A DNA stretch of 64,000 nt from assembly GCA_020698575.1 (NCBI GenBank), contig CM036240.1, positions 20,144,211-20,208,210 of the forward strand. Direction: 5' to 3'. Both the position numbers and the translations under genes were made by a program. This stretch comes from Bostrychus sinensis (lineage: Eukaryota > Chordata > Actinopteri > Gobiiformes > Eleotridae). The notes below the pieces were generated by a model, which saw nothing but the letters and a program-made list of their open reading frames with translations, made no database searches and was not told where the DNA came from. Shown here piece after piece: positions 47,171 to 60,400 of this stretch. How positions within the stretch are numbered: position 1 is the stretch's first letter; each line of letters begins with the position of its first letter.

Positions 47171-48239
47171 ACAATTAAAGTAATCTAGTATTTAGTGACC
47201 TTATACCTCCACCTATAGGACTACCTACGTTTTTGTATCAATAGTTACTTCTTGCATCTCTTACTAACCACTTGTTGTGTTTTGTGTCAAAAGTCTTTGC
47301 CCTCTGGCTTTTATAACTCACCCTGGGTGCACATGATGTTTGGACTGATGCATTCTGTTTGAGATGTGAGTGCCACACTCTGCCTGCAGCCGCATACAGC
47401 CCCAAGGCTTTGAACCCTCAGCTCCAGAGACTGATCTCACTGTTTTCAAAGTCTTGTCTTTCTTGGTAAGTGCTCTTTGAGTGTGTCTGCTTGGCTACTT
47501 AAAGCTCAGCAGCACACTCAGTTTTTCCTTTACTAGTGAAACTGGAGATAAAGAGGAAACTAGAGGAAATATACAATCTTCTGATGGCGAAGTGTGTAGG
47601 CTAAATCTGTTTCTGGTTCTCAAAAAAGCATATAGTAGGTCAAGTTTGAGTCAATTGTGCTTTTAGTTATATAATCAAAATATCTATTAAATGTGTGCCG
47701 TTGTTTTAGGGCAGACTTACAAAAATGTAGAGTTAGTGAGACTTAAAACAGGTGTGAATTTATTTGCTAAAATAAGTTTCTATACTTCTGGCAGCTGTTT
47801 TAAACACTTTTTTATTAAACACCACACTGTAATAATTATTGAAATGAAGCAGAATAAATTTGGAACAAGCACAAAATAGACCCCTTTTTATCAATTTAAT
47901 TAAAATCTGCTGCATCTCTTTCAGAAAAACTAAAACTCATTGATTAGACTACTGCAGAGGGAAAATTAAGAAAATTGCTAACCGCATACTATAAACTGAC
48001 AGTCCCTTGTGGCTTTTCAAAATAATAAATAACAATTGTGTGGAAAGGTCAAAACAATGGTGTTACAGGAAAAATGAAAAACAGAAACTCATTTACATCT
48101 GGAACCTTAGCCTTAGCCAGAAGAACATCTGAACAACCAGCACAAATGGAAAACTTAACCCACCCCCTCTTTCGTTTTGACAGATACAAACACACGCAGT
48201 CTCTCCAACCTAGTCGAACACATACACAGGATGATACGG

Positions 48240-48535
48240 TCGACCCGCCTGCCTGCCTCTGTCCTCATGCCATTGTCTTTATTAGGGGATACTGGTTAGC
48301 AGGGCAGATTTTCCAGCCCCTTTGCGGGTGAATTGTCTAACAAGGCAGGCCATTTCCAGCAAGCCCTTGGCCCCCCGCCACCCAAATGAAGACCACATTT
48401 CTTCAGCAGCCTAAACTGTCTGTCTGCAGTCTAAAGGCAGAGCTCCGTCAGTGCAGATTGGATCTCAGTGCAGTTCAAAGCATGTGGGCCGCGATGCTGA
48501 CTTCCTGTCTGTGACTGACACTGCTACACATGTGG
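48240..48535. promoter_or_regulatory. Candidate conserved non-coding element in KLF12 intron
   Basis: Repeat-free block of higher GC (CCAGCCCCTTTGCGGGTG, AAGCCCTTGGCCCCCCGCC, GTGGGCCGCGATGCTGAC) in an otherwise AT-rich intron. Regulatory function is conjecture. Confidence 0.25.
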
Positions 48536-48689
48536 AGAAAAGACCAGATATCAGGTCAACAGTAACTGTCTGAACTTTATTATATGGCATCTTAAAACTA
48601 AACTACCCAACTTTTTTAAGAAACCAAGGCCTTAAGATGTCATTTAGGGTTGTTTTTTTTTATATATATATATTTTTTCATATTAAGAT

Positions 48690-48990
48690 TTTATTTTACT
48701 GGCACACTCATACAAAGAAAAAATAGTATGGCCTACAGTGGATCAAAACTAAAATGTTTCTCTCCATTAATGGCAACTGTTTTTTGTTTTTTTTCCCTTT
48801 TCCTATATTTCAGAATAATTATTTAAAAAAAAAAAAAAGTCCCTCATATTTTAGCAAGGTATTTCTTCCTATAAGCAGAGGTGGAAAACCTGTTGTCAAG
48901 TAAAAGCTTTGTTACTTCTAAATAATAATACGCTAAAAAAAACAATAAGGGCTGTTGGATAAAAGTAGTAGAAAGTGAGTATTTTAAATC
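48690..48990. repeat. Interspersed repeat, copy 2
   Basis: Direct-orientation relative of 46740-47000. Its right part, AAGCAGAGGTGGAAAACC then AAGTAAAAGC, links it to the ACTTGAGTA family. Confidence 0.6.
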
Positions 48991-49389
48991 TGGATACATC
49001 TTGTCACACAAAGAAACTGGCAAAAACAAGAGTAGAATAAAGGGTATGCCAAGTGATAAATATTGCTAACTTACTGATGAAGCAGTTTAAGGGAGTTTAA
49101 GGTAACTTCCATACTTCAATTTGAGGTCACTTGTTGTCATTGGTTTTTACAGTGGCAAAAATGTGTATAAATCAAAGCAGGAATGATTGATATTAGGTAG
49201 GTATAGGCAAAATCGGTTAATGCCGCATTAAGTGACCACCTGCCATTTCTGTGTCGCATCTTTGAAAAGTCATATTTCATTTTTATCAACAACAAGCAAC
49301 AGCAAATAACCCTCCACAAGAACTACAGTAAGATAACCTAATGTGTTATCAGCAAGTGACATTTTTCTCATCCATCATCCACTAATATT

Positions 49390-49720
49390 CCTCTCAATAC
49401 AAATCTTCACTCCTCTCCCACAAAGTGCCCTCAGTGATATATAGGGGGCAAGCAATTATTGATACATTATGAATGGAAATCAATGACAAAACTGAGCATT
49501 CATTTATCATGATTACAAATATAAAGTGGCCCGCATCTACTGGAAACACAGCTGTGGCACATAGCTGCTGTAACCTAGCAACAGCTCCTCCACAACAAGA
49601 CCACTTTATTTCTAGGTATGTGAGAGTGAGAGTTTTGAATGTGGGCCATGCAAAACCTGAGCGAGGTGAGTCCATTATCATCACATGTGGGGATAAATGA
49701 ACACACATAATATTAAATTA
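49390..49720. promoter_or_regulatory. Candidate conserved non-coding element in KLF12 intron
   Basis: Repeat-free, with AGCAATTATTGATACATTATG and TTCATTTATCATGATTAC, words rich in homeodomain-type cores. Overlapping frames exist on both strands (49394-49708 minus, 49473-49700 plus) and neither is convincing as protein. Confidence 0.28.
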
Positions 49721-49997
49721 TTGAATAGGGGTGTACTTTAAGCTGAGATGTTTTTTTCTTTGATTTGACAAAAAATGTTTAATAATCTAATAGCATTTTG
49801 TATGTGAAATAATAAAACCCATTGGCTGAATTAATGGCTAAAGACAAAGAGAAAAAATCAATTGCATGTTTACATCGGTAAAGCTAATTTCAGTGCTAGG
49901 GTAAGTGCCGAGCTTCAGGCTGATAGTTTTGTCAAAATTAATATTTTGCTGTCCAGGTTTAATTTTTTATTAAAATAAAAGCAGTATGGGTACTGAT

Positions 49998-50470
49998 TAG
50001 GGGTGTCATGATACGTTTCTGCAACAATACAATACATATTGATTCGAACTGTTTTGATACAATCCAAGAACAATATTGGTTAATTTGGAACGATACAATT
50101 CGATATGATTCAACACCTTCATATTGATAATGAATACAGCAACAATTTGCCAAAAATAAAAGTTTACTCTAAAATGTAGCATCATGGCCAGGGTTGATTA
50201 TGTCCAGCAGACAGAGAGCAAAGAAAAGATGAATATAACATTTTATTTCATTAAAAACACAAAAATGACATTCAAAAAGCTGTATCTGGGTTTATTTTAC
50301 CTTGCACATTTCTAATATTGACATTTCTGATATTATTGATATTTTTCCCATGTATATCAATATACACTTTCTAGAAAACAATTCAATACAAGGTAATGTG
50401 TATCGATATAGATGTACTGCGGGAAAAAAAATCAATACATCGATATAGAAACTGTATCATTACACCCCTA
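49998..50470. mobile_element. hAT-like MITE (TAGGGGTGT ends)
   Basis: Starts TAGGGGTGTCATGATACG and ends GTATCATTACACCCCTA, inverted termini. The flanks GTACTGAT (49990-49997) and GTACCAAT (50471-50478) agree in 6 of 8. The interior is AT-rich with repeated ATCGATA and CAATACA words, and encodes no protein. Confidence 0.8.
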
Positions 50471-51309
50471 GTACCAATGCTGTTTTTGTGTGTGGTAGGA
50501 TTGAAGTGGCTAGTCACAAATATCAGTTTAACACCAGCTGGGACAGCAAAAGTAAAAATGAGTCAATCAATCAAGTATTTCTAATGACAAGTAGTTTTGT
50601 GTCAACCCAATAATTAATCATGTCGAGGAAAATACAGAACTCAAAACATTTGATTATGGTATTTTGAGAAGCCTTTTCAGCACTATTTATGCAAAAATAT
50701 TCATAAAAAATAAAAGTTGAAAAGTAATACAAAATTGTAAATTCTTAATATTTTTGCTTACTAAAATTAGGTGAAAGTTCATACAATAGTTATTGGGGAC
50801 AAAGTATGTGAACAATGTAGTTTGTAGAGTGCTGTGACCCATTTAAAGTAATTTATAATCAAGAGAATGTAAAAACAAGTCAAAAGAAAAAAAATTGATC
50901 TTGGACTGAGAGTCACCAAAGGGCACAGGAGGATACAGGGAAGTGCACAGACATAAACAGCCAGGGCAGACTGATAGAGAAGATTTAGTTTCCCATGTAA
51001 CCCTCCTCCCTGGAGCAGTGACTTCATCTGTATCACCCCCAGCCAATGCGGACTAATTTCTGGCTTTGGTCACCCCCTCCTCCCCCCAATACATTCCTGC
51101 TCCAGCTGTGTTTCTCCTTCTCTTCGTCTTGTCTTCCTATACTTACTACCATGCTCTCCGACCACTCCTCTCAGCCCCCTCACTCTCTTTCTCTCACTCA
51201 CTTTCCTAGGCCTGGGAGTGATTATCTGCCCATTGCCAGAAGGAAAGGAGGAAAGAAAAAGCTTAAAAAAAATCTGGGAGAATTGTCTGGAAAACAACTG
51301 GTCTCTTAC

Positions 51310-51392
51310 CCCTTGTTCCGATTCCAGGGGCTCGGCTTTGACTCGAACTGCAGGCATACCGTCGAGCATTAACATCCTGTTTGTAAGGCGGC
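51310..51392 (-). CDS. klf12: KLF12 exon with conserved MLMLDGMPAVRVK region
   Basis: 83 bp: GC completing the previous codon, 27 codons, phase 0 donor CAAGG|G then GTAAGAG. It encodes RLTNRMLMLDGMPAVRVKAE then PLESEQG. The same stretch in human is ENRMLMLDGMPAVRVKTELLESEQG, so identity is clear. The acceptor is CTATGTGTCTTTGCAG. The reading frame stays open upstream of the acceptor on the minus strand for 25 more codons and includes MKRK, so an alternative 5' start is conceivable but not supported. Confidence 0.95.
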
Positions 51393-54300
51393 CTGCAAAG
51401 ACACATAGAGGAGGCATTTTAGTGTGATTGTGCAATTTTCTTTTCATTAAACATGTATAATTCTCCACAAAATAATTTTAAAAAGAGGCAAATTTGTCCA
51501 TTAGTGGCTGGCGCACAAAAAAGATGTGGATGCAGTGTGTAAATCTAGTCAGAACGCAGCATGACCCCCCTCTCGTTTACATAATAAAGATTTCCAATTG
51601 TCGAGTGGGCTGCCGCAGGGCTAATAACACTTAAGACTTTAATGGAATACAAATACTCTTGCTGATATACAGTACAAGCACTGATCTGATATACCAGAGA
51701 GCAGTTTGTTTCCTCTTTAAGCAACAGCAGTTAATAGTTACTTGTATGTAAGCAAATGCAAGCGCACAAAAACTTTACAAACTAATTCATGGTTTCCTGC
51801 CCAGGAGCACTGTGCTGTGTGATGGTAAGGGCAGCTCTGTGTCTTTAAGAGGGATACTCGGATGGAGCCAGTGATAACAATGCATGTTCCTTATCCTCTG
51901 CTGAGGGCAACCTGAGGTAACCTTATGTATTACTTAAGCAACAGTATCAGTAGATGGGAAATATGCAATCATGTATAAGAGCTATACTTAAATTAAAGAC
52001 TGACAATATTATGACACCCAGTCATTAGGGCTAAACAGTGCACAATATTAGATGTGATATACTGTGTATGGTATTACCTTAATAATGACAAACAAAACTA
52101 TCTTGGACTGATAAAAGCAACATGGCTCCACCTAACTGTCCAAATCCACTGGCATGCAAAATATATTGTTATTATTATGAGCTACTGTATACTGAATGTT
52201 GATATCTCATGTTAACATGTGACCTACCATCTAACACATTTATCACAAAACCTATGCAGATTAAAATACTTTCAACAAATACTCCTAGGTGCTGTGCTGT
52301 AAATTTAAAAGGAAAAAAAAACTGACTATGGTTTTGAGTTGAGGGCAGTATAGCGAGGAGGGAAAATGTACCCCCTCCCCAGATCTTGCCTCTCAGGTCT
52401 AAGTCCCTCAGGTACCCAGAGCTGTGCTGCTATTGTATTGTTGTCCAGGATGTCCTTCGGCTTTAGGTCTTGGTAGGCCCAGATAGTGTTGCCATAGTAA
52501 CAGCTGGGCGGGCGGGTGGAGCTGCAGCCTCAGTCCAGCCTCAAGCCATGTGTGAGAAGAGGAGAAGTAGAGATGAGAAGCACAAAGTGTGCTTTATTTT
52601 CTGGAGGATGACCACTGTTTGGACAATAAAATGCACAAGAGTCACGTAAAATACTATCTTATTTGGCCATCACATTAACTTGTATTTAATGCTTTTAATT
52701 TTTTAATATTTCACCCTCAAAAGAGGTGAGTACTTCAGATGTTAGAAAACCAGAATCTCCATGTGCTTACAGTCCAGTTAATCCAGTGGTTTGTGAACAC
52801 CTTCCTAATGAAATGGCCTCAAGCAAGCTATTCATAGGAAATCAATGGTGAGTGCATACCTCTGCTTGTGGCAGCGATGGCCTGCAAGCAGTGAAAAAGA
52901 CCTAACACTGAGTAATGACTGAGGCAGGTCTAGCAGAGGGGAGGTCAAGGAAAAATACTTTGTCCAAAAAACACTGTTAACAGCGCCCATAAAAGCAAAA
53001 CACCAAGTAAGTACCTTTTACAGTTTGTGACCCGGAGATACAAGTGTGGCCAAAGATTAGGTTTGAAATGAAGAGGTAATAAAGCAGTGTGCTTCCTATC
53101 ACTAAATTTGGTGTGCTGGCGGCAGGCACGGACAACCAGTAGTGCACTGTCCATCAGCAGTATGAGACTCTGTGTGTGGGAGATGGAAGGAGGGAGGGGG
53201 GTAGAGGGAAACAGGCTAGATTAAGATCACCTTTCCATTTGCTGCACTCTGAAATGAAATGGCCATCCCAGGTGTGTGGGGGAGTTGGACGCACAGTGAG
53301 GAGCGCACTGGAGTGTTGAGGCATCTCATTTCCCACCCATCCGCCCTCATGTCCCCGCCAAAATCCCCAGAACAAATTCTACAAGAAACAAGTTAGAGCT
53401 GATGCTTGGATTTTTATGTCTCCTCAGCGTCTTCTTTTTTATGATTTTTGCAGTTATGACCTGAAACACCCACCACATAGGCACGACCTCTGGACCACCA
53501 TCAGCTGGTTCTGTGATGGCTATCCACTCAGCTCTGATGAAAGTGATGGAGAGAAAGAACAACGCCTCGCCAGGACCAACATGAACACAGTCAATGGATC
53601 AGTCATCGGTTTGCAGACTCTTTAGAAAGCATCTGACCTCCCAGATCATAATGGTGACATAATATATGTATCATAATAATATAATGTGACAGACATAAAA
53701 TCATTTTAGCAATGCACATTTTGGAGAAAAATGTCTATATTTGAGCAATTTCTTTTTCATCTGCAGAGACATTTTGGGGGGAACTTAGTGTGTATGATAA
53801 AGTCCAATGGCCTGACATATTTAGGTTTCATACCTATTATTGCAAAATAGTAAAAGTATTTTCCTTGAATTGTTCAACCTGCATGCAATTTGCCAAATCA
53901 CTATGCAAGTCACAGTAAACTACTCGTCACTGACAAGTTCTCAACCAAATAATTTTCTCCCCAACACAACAATCATGTTTTATTAAGACCTCAGTCCATA
54001 ATTAGCCCTGGTGCTGGACTTTGTACATGCCATACTGTACATTACTATGGAGCTTAAATGGTGAGTGGATAAACATTGAGTGTGAAGAAAACTCCTAGTT
54101 AATACTGTGTCAAACTCAAACTAATGAACTCCCTCATTTATATATATTAAATCTATACACCCTAAAGAATCTGCAACTACCATACATGTTCTGATTTCTC
54201 CAACCTCTCTTACCCCCTCTCTCTCTCTCTCTCTCAGTGAATTTTCTTGCAGTTTTGCACACACACAAATACCACACACTCTGTGACAGACGGGCCCCAC

Positions 54301-55589
54301 CAATGCTTTGTTCCCATGTCGAACGCCCAGAGCTACTGGGTGCATCTGTGTCACAGAGGCTGGACCTGCTGCCATGAACCAAGAAGAAAAAACAGCACAG
54401 AGTGGGAGGGGGTCTGTGGGGCAGGGGTTGAATTATGGGAGATACATGAGGAAGGATTAAGGAAGCTGATAGCAAGAGGAGCAGGCTGGATGGAGGCTTG
54501 TTGAGGGACCTGCTGGCAGGAGCAGTGGTTCGGGAAGCAGCAAAGGGGAGTTGAAGAGGTTGAGAAGGGGGAAGGGTGTTTAGTGGGAAGAGGAGGGGTG
54601 GGAGGCAGAGAGGGTACAGAGGGGATATGGACCAGAGCCAAGGCTCGGTCGAGCGCAAAGCACACGGTGCAAGAATGCCAACAGACCCCCTCACACCCGG
54701 AGCAGGAGCAGAAAGGAGAGCAGGGGAATGGCAAATAAAAGGGATGCATGTTTATGCATGAGAAAAGTTATTAATAGTGTTCAAAGTCTATATATATTTA
54801 AAGGGCAGAACTTTGTGGGGTGATCCTATGAGGTGATATGAGTGCTTCCTGTGTATTGTGTTCCACTGCCCCCTCCACTGAGGCTCACTTCCCTTTTCTG
54901 TGCCCCTGGACGCCCCAGAGTGACACATTGGCCTGATAACCAGCCTACAACTGCTCACTAACACACTCACTCCTCTACTTGCACTTTAGTCAAAGCTGAT
55001 GACTGTCAACATGTGCCACAAAGGATTATTTAAAGGGCTGGTCTTAAAATAATAAGATATACCTAACGTTATATATTTATATAAAAAAACACATGTACTT
55101 GTTGTGTGAATACTTTTGGTGAAATCCCTCAGGATATTTTTAACCTCAACCTCAGTCAACGTCACGTCAATCTGTGTATGGTTATGACCTCATTGTGTTG
55201 GCCCCATTCTCCGTTTAAGCCATTTAAATATTTTCCTGTAGAGTCAAGAACATTTGAGCCTGTGCCTAAAGTGGTAAAAGCACATAGGTAAGCAAATGAG
55301 CTAAGCTAAGCTATGAGCAAAGCTTTTACCACTTAACCTCAGCTGACAAAACACCAACAACAATAGACATTTATTATCGGCACTGCTACAGAATTTTTAC
55401 TCCAGAACTCTGATTTGCATGACAAGTTATTTGCCCTTTACATAACATCTGTGAGGCCACTTTTAAATGACTGTGAAATCCCCATGCTATCTGTGTTTTG
55501 TATGAACAAGGTAAAGATGCGTGTTCTCTCTTTGACTACGCTCCTGGGTGGACTCACTTAGACACAGATTTTGTCTAATGCTTCCTGGC

Positions 55590-56420
55590 AGTGTGTGAAT
55601 GGTCTCAGAATTTCCATTTCATAAACTGTATTTTCCTTGGCAGGGTTAGCGAGCAAAGTCATTCGGATGCTTCTGGGACATTTTTGAACGGGGCTCAAGA
55701 GAGTGCTGCTACTTTCCTGCTAATAGAAACATGGGCATCCAAAGCCCAGACAGCCACAATGGCACCCGACCATAGTTTAGGTTCATGTCTTGGAGATAAA
55801 AGAAAAAGAGGGAGAGAGATAGAGAAGTTTCCTGCAGGGATAAAAATCCCATAGTGAAGCACTTAACTGATGCACTTTACCTCAAAACAGCATGATCTTT
55901 TCCCTGGAGATCCACAGAGGGATAACACAGCTCTCCTCACATACATAATACAACTTTAGGCATCTATCAAGGTACATTGATTTATACACACTGTCACCTT
56001 GAGCTTGGAGGTAATCAGCTTGCTATGCCAATTGCTATATCAATTTTAATTGATGTACAAAATGTATAGGATTGGCACTGTCTTCCACTCAAAAATCTCC
56101 ATAACACATAATGCCAGAGTCAACTGATAATTTATAGATTGGAAAAAATAAGTGACATACTGACCAACAGCTTGAATCTTTGAAATGAGTGCCTCTATTG
56201 TTCTGTAAAACTCAGCATGACACAGATGACATAATGCCCAGGGGGCTAATGTTATGAGTGTGGAAATTGACAGAAGAAATCACAATAAAAGAACTTGTAG
56301 AATTGTATGAATGAATAGGGAATTTGTCTGTAACTGAATAGAAAATGCAAGAGTTATGCAGAAATTATGGCAGCAACTTGAGTGCAGGCTTGTAAAAATA
56401 AAAGAGCAACAACTAGCATC
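55590..56420. promoter_or_regulatory. Candidate conserved non-coding block in KLF12 5' intron
   Basis: Mostly repeat-free; 56000-56060 has GGTAATCAGCTTGC and CAATTTTAATTGATG and 56200-56400 is complex and AT-moderate. A frame at 55591-55854 has no recognisable domain. Confidence 0.22.
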
Positions 56421-59400
56421 TGTTTCTTAAAGCATATCTAACTTGTACTGTGAGTGCTCCAAACACTTTCATGGTGACAGCATCTGTACAGAGAGAATCC
56501 TAGTGTGATTATTGTTCTGGTGGATTTTCACATCAATTTAAATCAAACTCTATAGTGTTAAAGATATATCTTCAGGATCAATGTCTGAGCATGCCTGACA
56601 CTTATGAGGTTATAGGGCTTCTTTGATGCACATACAAGCTTTTAATACTTTAAAAGAGCCTTTAAAGCCTTTAAAAGAGGAAGAGGCGATTTGGAACAGT
56701 CAGAAACAAATTATGCTCTTTATCTAAATACATTTCCACACGTACTACAAATTAATTTCCAAGTAATAAAAAAAACATATCTACCACGCTAACATCATAG
56801 AAAAGATAATAGAAAAGCTAAAGAGCCCCACACTTGGAAGACAATTATAGTGAACAAATAAACCCAGGTCACAGAAGTTCCCATATTCTGGTGGATTGCC
56901 CTTGGGTTCCTGCTATTTCTGCCAGGGGCAGGGGGATCCTGTGTCAGTAATCCTGTCGGGATGAGGGGGATGAGGTAGCAGGATGTAGCATGAGTCCACT
57001 GCCTTTGCTATACAACACAAATACATACACAAATACATACACAAAATAAGAAGCCATGTGTTTGGACACTATTCTGAGTGTGTATTTGCAAATGCTGCAG
57101 TGACTTAGAAACAAAGAGTGGATACTGAGGTGTAAGAGGGGTGGTTACATTAATACTATAAATGGTACATGGTACATCAAATTTAGCTTTTGTTTACTTT
57201 ATTTGCATTAGCCACTGCACCCCCAGCCCCCTCCCTTGCAGATCAGTGGAAACTGTGGGAAATGAAGAAGCTATTTACTGTGAGAGGAAACACTCAAAGC
57301 GAAAAGAAGAGTTAGTGGCTGTCTGGTTTGTCTGTGTCGGTGTCTGAGTGTCATATGCACTTTTTTTTATAAGCGGACTTCCTGCTCTGTTTTGCAATCT
57401 GCCTTACAAACACACACACACACACACAGACCTTATGACCTCTCCCTGCACCCACAATAAACTATATTTATTCACACATATGAGTCTGTCTCCAGATATC
57501 TCATATCTGCTCATGAAAGAAGTCTATAGATGGCCATTCATAATCATGCACACACACACCTACAGTACGCACACAGGAGCTCGCACAACTACACACCCTC
57601 CTCCACAGTGCGACGGAGAGAGGTAAACAGAAGAGTCTGACATCCTCTTGCATCATGGGCCTCAAATGCAGCAGTGAAACAGCTAAACAAGCTGTGACTG
57701 TGACAGCTCCAAAGTGAGGTGGCATTACTCAACTGAGCTTCCACCGAGGAGTCAAAGCAATTTGCAACACTGTTCTAGACACCTCCTTTTCAATTCAAGA
57801 ACATTTTGATGTAATCGTGAGAAAGAAAAAAATTAATATTCTGTCAGAAAGTTATAATTGCTGATGCTGGTGATGAGGGCCATTTCAGTTTCTTTTAAAC
57901 TATACAGACACAAGTCAATAAATTAGAATATTGTGGAAAAGTGATTTTTTTTTTTTTTTACTTTGAATAGACAAACTGAAAAAAACTGACTGTACAATCA
58001 TAGTTCACCATAGTCATGTGACTTCATGGACAGTCTTTAAAAACACATGCACACTTGAGTAAATGCAGTGGGGTCAGTGGCTGTGCATCTAAAATAGCCT
58101 CTGACACAAAAACCTTGCTTGTACCAAAGAGGTGGGGGTGGGGGGCAGGCACACAAAACCTAGGATAACCATGTGGAGATATTGGTACAGATTTATATAA
58201 AATCTTATATGTTTTTATCAATTTTTTTATTGTTAATTAATGGCTGAAAAATAAACTCATTTCTCATTCAATCTCAGAATGCAAGTCTTATATTGATGTG
58301 TGTGCATGGTATTTTATTATGACTACAGCATGTACATTGTACAAAAAACTGCTTTCCAGTACCATTTTGTTTTTGAAATTGAAATACATAATAGTTTTCT
58401 ACTACAGATTAGTGTTGCCCTCATAAAGTGTTAAAACAAAAAAAACAAAAAAAGACACACACAAGTACAAGAATAACAAGCCAGTGTACTCATTGAGCTT
58501 ATCAGCTTGACCTATACATAATTCTACAGCAAGCCTATAGGGTCTGTGACTCCGTAGTACGTATGTAGTTCAATGTGTAGCCAATAAGCTTTTTTTATTT
58601 TTATTATTTAAGATAGAAGTTCTTTATAGGAATAGCTTCTAAGTCATGTTGACATGATATAGTACAATGACATACATACTTACATATTTAAATGGGCAAG
58701 TAGTAACTATTACCAAATTGTCAGTAAATCCACAATTTATTTGAGAAAATTGTTGCTGCATCTGCTGCTGTCTGTTGGAGCCGGGTTAGAAACATCACTC
58801 TCATATTTTGCCTTAACAGAGAAGCATAATGCACAATAACCTGCATCCTTCCCACCAACATCAACAACCACCCACCTCCTCTCAATCTCTCACTGCCTTC
58901 CTCTGGGATCCACAATACTTCCTTGGCCTAATGGGGGAATCGTTGAGTAGGCTACTGCCTTTTATCCCCCCTAGGCTTGAGTATGTGTCTATATAAGTGT
59001 GCTTGTTTTCCAACATGACTGTCTCAATGTGCTTGTAGGAACAATCCATCCCCCTTCCCCCAAACATATGCACTTTGTACTTGCTATTTACAATAGGTTG
59101 TCTACTGCATGCATCAGGGCACATGCACACACGCTCAAGACCGACCTAGATGTTTTACAATGCAGACATGTAGAAGCTCCAGAACCACTGACTCATCGTT
59201 AGATCTACTGTAAGCCACTTGCATTAGGAAACATACAAACACCTAAACATCTATTTTTACACTATCTTCTACACTTCACACAAAGGCATACAAACTGGCA
59301 CACAACCAAGCATACATTAATTTCCTTAAGTGTTATTGAAGCTATTGATGCAGTGCTCTACCCCATATGACCTCACTGTATGCTGACACAAGCAAATACA

Positions 59401-59499
59401 CCCAGTATTTATGGAAAATTATAATAAGGACCAACCAAAACATTCCTACACAGTGACACTACTCACATCAAATGCTTGGTTATTTTTCTCTTGGTTTGA

Positions 59500-59710
59500 C
59501 CTATTCCTGAGCTACATTGCCACTTAATAAAAACCAGCAGCTGTGTGCACCTCTATGACTTATCTGCTCATGCCCTCTCTTTGATTAGTTTTCTTCCTTG
59601 CTGTTTTATTTCATGTTGTGCCATGCTGATATCTGGTTTAGCCAGCTATTAGGGAAGCCTTTATGGCCCATAGCATGATGCACCATTTGATTGTGTTAAA
59701 GCCAAGGAAC
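59500..59710. promoter_or_regulatory. Candidate conserved non-coding block in KLF12 5' intron
   Basis: Repeat-free, with CTTTGATTAGTTTTC, CAGCTATTAGGG and GCACCATTTGATTGTG. Nothing coding. Weak inference. Confidence 0.2.
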
Positions 59711-59939
59711 GGAAAAGGGCCACAGGCTCCCAAATTAATGCCACATGTTGTTTGTATAATTGACTCTCCAAATAGTTGACTGAGGGTATAGAGTAGAAAA
59801 GCAGTTTAGGGATGGAACAGTGTAAGTTTACATAAAAAACAAAAATACCCAAAATGTTTAACATTATATATACATTTTATATTTTCACTTTATAATATTC
59901 AGAAATCTCATTAACGCATATACTGAACCAAAGTTAGTG

Positions 59940-60245
59940 CTATATACAGTCGCAAGGTAGTTAGAATTGTTGGCTCCCAACAAAGTCCCAAGTTTGATTC
60001 CTGAGTCCTTTCTGAGTGGAGTGTGTATGTCCTCCCATATGTCCTGGTGGATTTTCTGATTTCCCACAAAACCGTACACCGTTCATACTCCAATCAGTAT
60101 GCCCAGTATACTGGCGCAAAACATGAAGTGGACCCCTACTGCTTAAAGTCTGGCCACTGCTCTTAACAGGTTGCCCCACTCAAAGATAAACGGGTTAAAT
60201 CCAGAGAACACATTTTCTCAAGGGGATAATAAAGCATAAGATAAA
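59940..60245 (+). mobile_element. tRNA-derived SINE
   Basis: Starts with a degraded A-box-like GCAAGGTAGTTAG and B-box-like CCCAAGTTTGATTCC. The widespread fish SINE body follows (CTGAGTGGAGTGTGTATGTC, CTGGTGGATTTTCTG) and it ends AAGGGGATAATAAAGC. Diverged, so old. Confidence 0.7.
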
Positions 60246-60279
60246 TCTTTGTTGGTCTTTTGGTTGTTAACTAAACAGG

Positions 60280-60400
60280 GTTTACCCGTCCTGTCACAAC
60301 TAGCCACATACTGTGACTGTGAGTGGATGAGGTGATCGTTGAGGAATTGAACCACCAACCCTCCAGATAGTACATCACACGGTCCACCAAAATATAAGAT
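60280..60400 (-). mobile_element. tRNA-SINE fragment, opposite orientation
   Basis: On the minus strand: GTGTGATGTACTATCTGG then GGTTGGTGGTTCAATTCC (B-box-like), then CACCTCATCCACTCACAG. It abuts the previous SINE in the opposite direction. Confidence 0.55.

Larger units (their letters stand above)
45189..51309 (-). other. klf12: KLF12 intron upstream of the CtBP-motif exon
   Basis: About 6.1 kb. It contains a duplicated repeat family (46740-47170 and 48690-48990), repeat-poor candidate regulatory blocks (48240-48530 and 49390-49720) and a hAT-like MITE (49998-50470). No extra exon found. Confidence 0.7.
32735..51392 (-). other. klf12: KLF12 coding region, five exons placed (5' end missing)
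   Basis: KLF12 (AP-2rep) is a nuclear Krueppel-like repressor that binds GC/CACCC-type sites, known for repressing TFAP2A by recruiting CtBP. Exons on the minus strand are 51310-51392, 44663-45188, 40186-40321, 34023-34180 and 32735-32916. All introns are GT-AG and every phase matches, giving about 360 residues. Order: MLMLDGMPAVRVK region, PVDLS CtBP motif, serine tract, HVHRIPVVVQS block, acidic SDSDDDD, then three C2H2 fingers. The C-terminus RRRHMLV and the PVDLS segment favour KLF12 over KLF8; the ZF3 sequence CADCDRSFSRSDHLALH and the middle region favour it over KLF3. The first coding exon (about 14 residues in human) and the promoter were not found. Confidence 0.93.

Noticed and set aside
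54134..54749. Minus-strand frames of 132 and 186 codons rich in Pro/Leu/Ser
   Set aside because: They cross a CT-rich low-complexity block and the (CT)n run, overlap each other in different frames, and show no domain.
57905..58040. Stretch AAATTAGAATATTGTGGAAAAG considered as a transposon terminus
   Set aside because: It resembles a dispersed fish repeat, but I found neither inverted partner nor target duplication, so it is only mentioned within the intron entry.
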